Shown here: positions 59,461 to 64,000 of the stretch, piece by piece
How positions within the stretch are numbered: the first letter of the stretch is position 1
Layout: each line of letters starts with the position of its first letter
Assembly: GCA_963855995.1 (NCBI GenBank)
Contig: OY979728.1
Coordinates: forward strand, 930,001-994,000
Reading direction: 5' to 3'
Source: Muricea muricata
Lineage: Eukaryota; Cnidaria; Anthozoa; Malacalcyonacea; Plexauridae
Length of the DNA stretch: 64,000 nucleotides
Translations under genes and position numbers: made by a program
Notes under the pieces: model-generated
What the model was told of the DNA's origin: nothing
Database searches by the model: none
Seen by the model: only the letters and a program-made list of their open reading frames with translations

Positions 59461-60644
59461 CAATTCAAATGAAAGGCAGCTCATTGGTCATGTAAACACT
59501 CGTTGAATCATGGTTCTCGCTTGCCTTTAGCTTGGAATCATCTTTGAATTTGAACTGAAAGTCTGAATTTGCATGTTTCTTGTATAGAGTGCAGTGTATC
59601 AGAACAGAAGAGGTTTTGAAGAAAAAGAAAGAAAGAATAAAAGTAAGTTAAAATTTGTAAAGAATAATGAAGAAACTATTGGTACAGCACTTGATACATG
59701 ATGATAATCATCATTATAAACTCTCTATTAATCCGGGGGGGGGGTATAATAGAGAATTTGCAATGATAGTAAGTATATTGTAATATTTGGGTTTTTACCA
59801 CTAAATCCTCTTGAAAGTTCTTTTTGGCTGTGGCTTCTCTCATCACAGTTGTCTGTGCTTGTCTTGCAAAATCTCTGGAATATCTATAACGTGAAGGTCA
59901 ATATTTAAGATTAGAAAAATAGAAACCGTAAAATAGAAAGAAATTTAAATCGTGGCGAATACTTTTTACGGTCTTGCTGGCATGACAAAAAGAGAGTATA
60001 GATTTATAAGATCATGTTGATTTATCCTTTATCTGAACTATATTTAACTTAGATTTTAAAATAGATTTCACCCTGGTAAGCAGACCGAATGGGTTTTCAA
60101 ACAAGATAACATTTAATGACTAAAACGTGCACAGAATAGTTAGAGAATGCTTACATGTCGAATAAAAATCCAATACTTTTAATGTCCAACTACACAATAG
60201 CGATTTTCGTTGCATTTCTAGACTGGAGAAGAAGACGGCGCCATTTTGATTTTGATTTCTCCCGACAACGGCAGATTTGTCTTCGCAATTTTTTTCCATT
60301 TCTTCGTCGTTTTAGCTCCAATTTGCTCGTTGTGTTTCTTTCGTACCTTCCTCGCCATTTCCGTACAATCAATGGACATTTATACTCAAGATTAAGACTG
60401 TATTGAGGCTTTCAAAATGTTCGTCAGGAGACATAAAAATCGAAGCTTCTTCTTCGGGTTGCAGAAGCAAATGACGTCAGACGACCTTTGTCCGCCAGCA
60501 AATACCCGTATGTATAACATTCAATGATCTTTTTAAAGCTGAAAATCAGTTTTTATTGCGCGAACGAAGTGTTTTTGCCATTATTTCTTACTCAGGTCTT
60601 TGTTCTACTACTTTACTTCCAGTTTAGTTAGGTAACTTGCCAAA
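59461..60644. other. Gene-free stretch
   Basis: No supported gene. Features noted: poly-G run about 59735-59744 and a CRE-like tgacgtca at about 60472-60479. Confidence 0.4.
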
Positions 60645-60745
60645 AGAAACGCCTGTAAGGGACAATTTTGCATTTTTTTTTTATTTCGATGCTGATGAAG
60701 AAGAGAAGACTCGTTAGAGCTTTCATTGGCAAATATCTTTCCCTC

Positions 60746-60800
60746 CGTGGCCGAGAGGTAAAGACAACTGTCTTGACTTCGATTTTGGGTGGATCGAGGA
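60746..60800 (+). other. tRNA-like sequence in the left arm
   Basis: cgtggccgagaggtaaagac matches the A-box region of class II (Ser/Leu) tRNAs; a degenerate B-box-like ggatcgaggacc follows at about 60791. The mirror copy is at about 63840-63900. No complete cloverleaf seen. Confidence 0.35.
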
Positions 60801-61554
60801 CCGGTCCAGTTCAACTGAGTTTGGTAAGAGTTTAATTCTGATCGGTGCTCGATCCACCCAAAACTGAATTCAAAGCTGGGCGTGGAGTGCAGGAAAACAC
60901 TAGGCAGTACCGCGAGGCCAAGGAGGCAAACGTTATTTTCCTAGTGTTGTTAACTAATATTTAAGCAAATTTCATTAACTTGACTGTTGGGGACAGACCT
61001 GTAGGGTTGGTGCATTGAAGACTTCTCGTCGTTACTTCCCTTCGTTCAAGAAGACAAGTTGTCTTCATCGAGAAATAACGACGAAAAGACTTCAAGACAC
61101 CACTAAACCACTACACTTTAAAGCTACAGTGTAGTGGTTTAGCTAGCTAAACCACTACACTGTGCCAATAATATATGGCTGACTTCTTCCTAACGCTTAC
61201 GGTACGACCATGGATGCGCAAAGATGCGCAAACACATTAAAGCCTTGAAAGCAAGTGTTTTCTTTTAGGAAAGAATCAAGGACGACAACGCTTACTAAAT
61301 CAAAGCCGTCTAGTCATGTTTTAAGTACTTCAGCTATGTTTAACGATCTTTTACCAGATCTTTGCAAGAGGAGAAGTAAAATTTTGCATCATTATTATTA
61401 ACTTTCCGTCAGTCGTTTCTTTCTTGATCGAGCATTATATGCCATTGTGTTCAGTGTCCTTGATATAGGAGCCATATACTTATGGCCTTGGGTTTAATTC
61501 CCAAACACTGAATGGCAGTGTTTTGCTCTTCCAATGAGATAACAAGATGGCACT

Positions 61555-61960
61555 GTAGAACGCGTGGTTTTATATAAGCTACGAGCGTCAAGATATCCTT
61601 GATAGGTAACTATTGATCCTACAATGGACACTTATGTTCACTGCCAATAGGAACGTTTCCAACTCACAGCTTGTACATAATGGATTTTATAGGTTGTGTC
61701 ACAAGGAAACTGCAGTTCGGTCGTAAAATCAACTTGTTTTCAAGGTTGCCGGGTTTTAAACATTACTGACACTGTTAATGTTGTAGCTCGGAATTGTAAA
61801 ACAACGGATGGGTGGTTTTATCACTTATATAAGCTACGACCGCCAAGCTTTATCCTTGATAGGAAACAATTGATCCCACCAACGACATTTGTATTCTCTA
61901 CCGATAGGAACGTTTGAGACTTACAGCTTGTACATAACGCATTTTATCGGTGAGTCGTAA
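61555..61960 (+). repeat. Internal tandem duplication in the left arm, about 250 bp
   Basis: Units share ttatataagctacga, tatccttgatagg, ataggaacgttt, cagcttgtacataa and attttat. The same pair is mirrored in the right arm (about 62680-63090). Confidence 0.75.
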
Positions 61961-64000
61961 AACCAACCTGTTACTGCTCAGCAAACTACCATTTCCCTCG
62001 ATCAACGATAGTCGATGAAGCTTGGCGCTCGTAGGTTGTGTAAAACCAAGCATTTTACAGGTTATAGCCAGGTTAGCAGTATCTGCAATGTTTCAAAGCA
62101 ACCACGAATAGAAACTGACAGCCAACGTTCTGAGTTAAGGTTTGTAGAATATACTACATGATTAGTTACAGCATGACCAGGCATATAGTAAATAACGCAT
62201 TGCCATCTTGTTCCAAAGTTATCTTATTACTTGAAAGAGCTGAAGACTGCCATGCAGTGTTTGGGAATCAAACCCAAGGCCATAAATACATGACTCCTAT
62301 ATCAAGGACACTGAACACAATGACATATAAAGCTCGATCAAGAAAGAAACGACCGACGGAAAGTCAATAGTATATGCAAACTTCGACTTTCCTTCTTGCA
62401 AAGGCCTGGTCATAAAAGATCGTTAAACATAGCTGAGCAACTTAAAACATGCCTACACAGTTTTGATTTAATAAGCGTTATCGTCTTTGACTCTTTCCCG
62501 AAAGAAGACATATTCTTTACAGGCTGTACAGTGTTTGCGCATCTATGCTTCATGCCTTCTTGAAAAGACCTCGCCATAAAAGATCGTTTAACTTAGCTGA
62601 ACAACTCGAGCGCCAAGCTTCATCGACTATCGTTGATCGAGGGAAATGGTAGTTTGCTGAGCAGTAACAGGTTGGTTTTACGACTCACCGATAAAATGCG
62701 TTATGTACAAGCTGTAAGTCTCAAACGTTCCTATCGGTAGAGAATACAAATGTCGTTGGTGGGATCAATTCTTTCCTATCAAGGATAAAGCTTGGTGGTC
62801 GTAGCTTATATGGTTATGGCACAAGAAAACTGCATTGCCGCCGTTGTTTTACAATTCCGAGCTACAACATTAACAGTGTCAGTAATGTTTAAAACCCGGC
62901 AACCTTGAAAACAAGTTGATTTTACGACCGAACTGCAGTTTCCTTGTGACACAACCTATAAAAGCCATTATGTACAAGCTGTGAGTTGAAAACGTTCCTA
63001 TTGGCAGTGAACATAAGTGCCATTGTAGGATCAATAGTTACCTATCAAGGATATCTTGACGCTCGTAGCTTATATAAAACCACGCGTTCTACAGTGCCAT
63101 CTTGTTATCTCATTGGAAGAGCAAAACACTGCCATTCAGTGTTTGGGAATTAAACCCAAGGCCATAAGTATATGGCTCCTATATCAAGGACACTGAACAC
63201 AATGGCATATAATGCTCGATCAAGAAAGAAACGACTGACGGAAAGTTAATAATAATGATGCAAAATTTTACTTCTCCTCTTGCAAAGATCTGGTAAAAGA
63301 TCGTTAAACAGCTGAAGTACTTAAAACATGACTAGACGGCTTTGATTTAGTAAGCGTTGTCGTCCTTGATTCTTTCCTAAAAGAAAACACTTGCTTTCAA
63401 GGCTTTAATGTGTTTGCGCATCTTTGCGCATCCATGGTCGTACCGTAAGCGTTAGGAAGAAGTCAGCCATATATTATTGGCACAGTGTAGTGGTTTAGCT
63501 AGCTAAACCACTACACTGTAGCTTTAAAGTGTAGTGGTTTAGTGGTGTCTTGAAGTCTTTTCGTCGTTATTTCTCGATGAAGACAACTTGTCTTCTTGAA
63601 CGAAGGGAAGTAACGACGAGAAGTCTTCAATGCACCAACCCTACAGGTCTGTCCCCAACAGTCAAGTTAATGAAATTTGCTTAAATATTAGTTAACAACG
63701 CTGGGAAAATAACGTTTGCCTCCTCGGCCTCGCGGTACTGCCTAGTGTTTTCCTGCACTCCACGCCCAGCTTTGAATTCAGTTTTGGGTGGATCGAGCAC
63801 CGATCAGAATTAAACTCTTACCAAACTCAGTTGAACTGGACCGGTCCTCGATCCACCCAAAATCGAAGTCAAGACAGTTGTCTTTACCTCTCGGCCACGG
63901 AGGGAAAGATATTTGCCAATGAAAGCTCTAATGAGTCTTCTCTTCTTCATCAGCATCGAAATAAAAAAAAAATGCAAAATTGTCCCTTACAGGCGTTTCT

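Larger units (their letters stand above)
60645..64000. repeat. Large inverted repeat, arms of about 1.4-1.6 kb, running off the right edge
   Basis: The left arm begins agaaacgcctgtaagggaca and the window ends tgtcccttacaggcgtttct. Symmetry axis about 62322, confirmed at several paired sites: ctcggtactgc-type words near 60905/63735, gcagttcggtcgtaaaatca (61713) against its mirror near 62940, and ccctcgatcaacgatagtcg (61995) against its mirror near 62643. Arms differ by scattered substitutions and small indels. The loop also contains a direct copy of part of the right arm (about 62215-62570 matching 63105-63440). Confidence 0.9.

Noticed and set aside
60418..60505. Possible first exon (ATGTTCGTC ... 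|gtatgt) near a CRE-like site
   Set aside because: No downstream exon or recognisable protein; it sits next to the large inverted repeat.

Overview
The window is eukaryotic: multi-exon genes with GT-AG introns, AT-rich spacers and dense short inverted-repeat elements. Protein families and gene structures (a coral-like HVCN1 proton channel, AP-3 beta, BRF2, a filamin/Smr/zinc-finger protein, a RING-TRAF-Kelch protein) point to an anthozoan cnidarian, most likely a stony coral. That assignment is inference; no rRNA or mitochondrial marker is present.

Genes occupy about 1-39.5 kb. (1) 1-5999 (+): 3' part of a large gene with filamin/Ig-like repeats, an Asp-rich tract, a DUF1771+Smr module and a C-terminal ZAR1-like 3CxxC zinc finger. 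(2) 6754-10341 (+): complete 8-exon HVCN1 voltage-gated proton channel. (3) 14253-15755 (-): intronless BRF2, head-to-head with (4) 16102-35321 (+): AP-3 complex beta subunit, about 32 exons, with (5) an antisense intronless RING-TRAF-Kelch gene at 21095-22729 inside one intron. (6) 36457-39529 (+): 5-exon gene with a perilipin-like N-terminus and a long charged C-terminus.

From 39.5 kb to the end I found no convincing host gene. This part holds a broken non-LTR retrotransposon (40.15-42.46 kb), many palindromic MITE-like elements, nested TIR elements (44.1-45.3 kb), a 1.7-kb foldback structure built from three smaller palindromes (46.0-47.7 kb), an AT-rich stretch (49.8-52.6 kb), a tRNA-derived SINE (58.85 kb) and a >3.3-kb inverted repeat that runs off the right edge (60.65-64.0 kb).

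The genes do not form an operon or pathway. AP-3 beta (vesicle sorting) and BRF2 (Pol III initiation) share only a short divergent promoter region carrying a YY1-like site. Exon joins for the three spliced full-length genes were worked out by hand from splice consensus, reading phase and recalled family sequence; HVCN1 and AP-3 beta keep frame throughout, and the perilipin-like gene keeps frame but has one weak donor.
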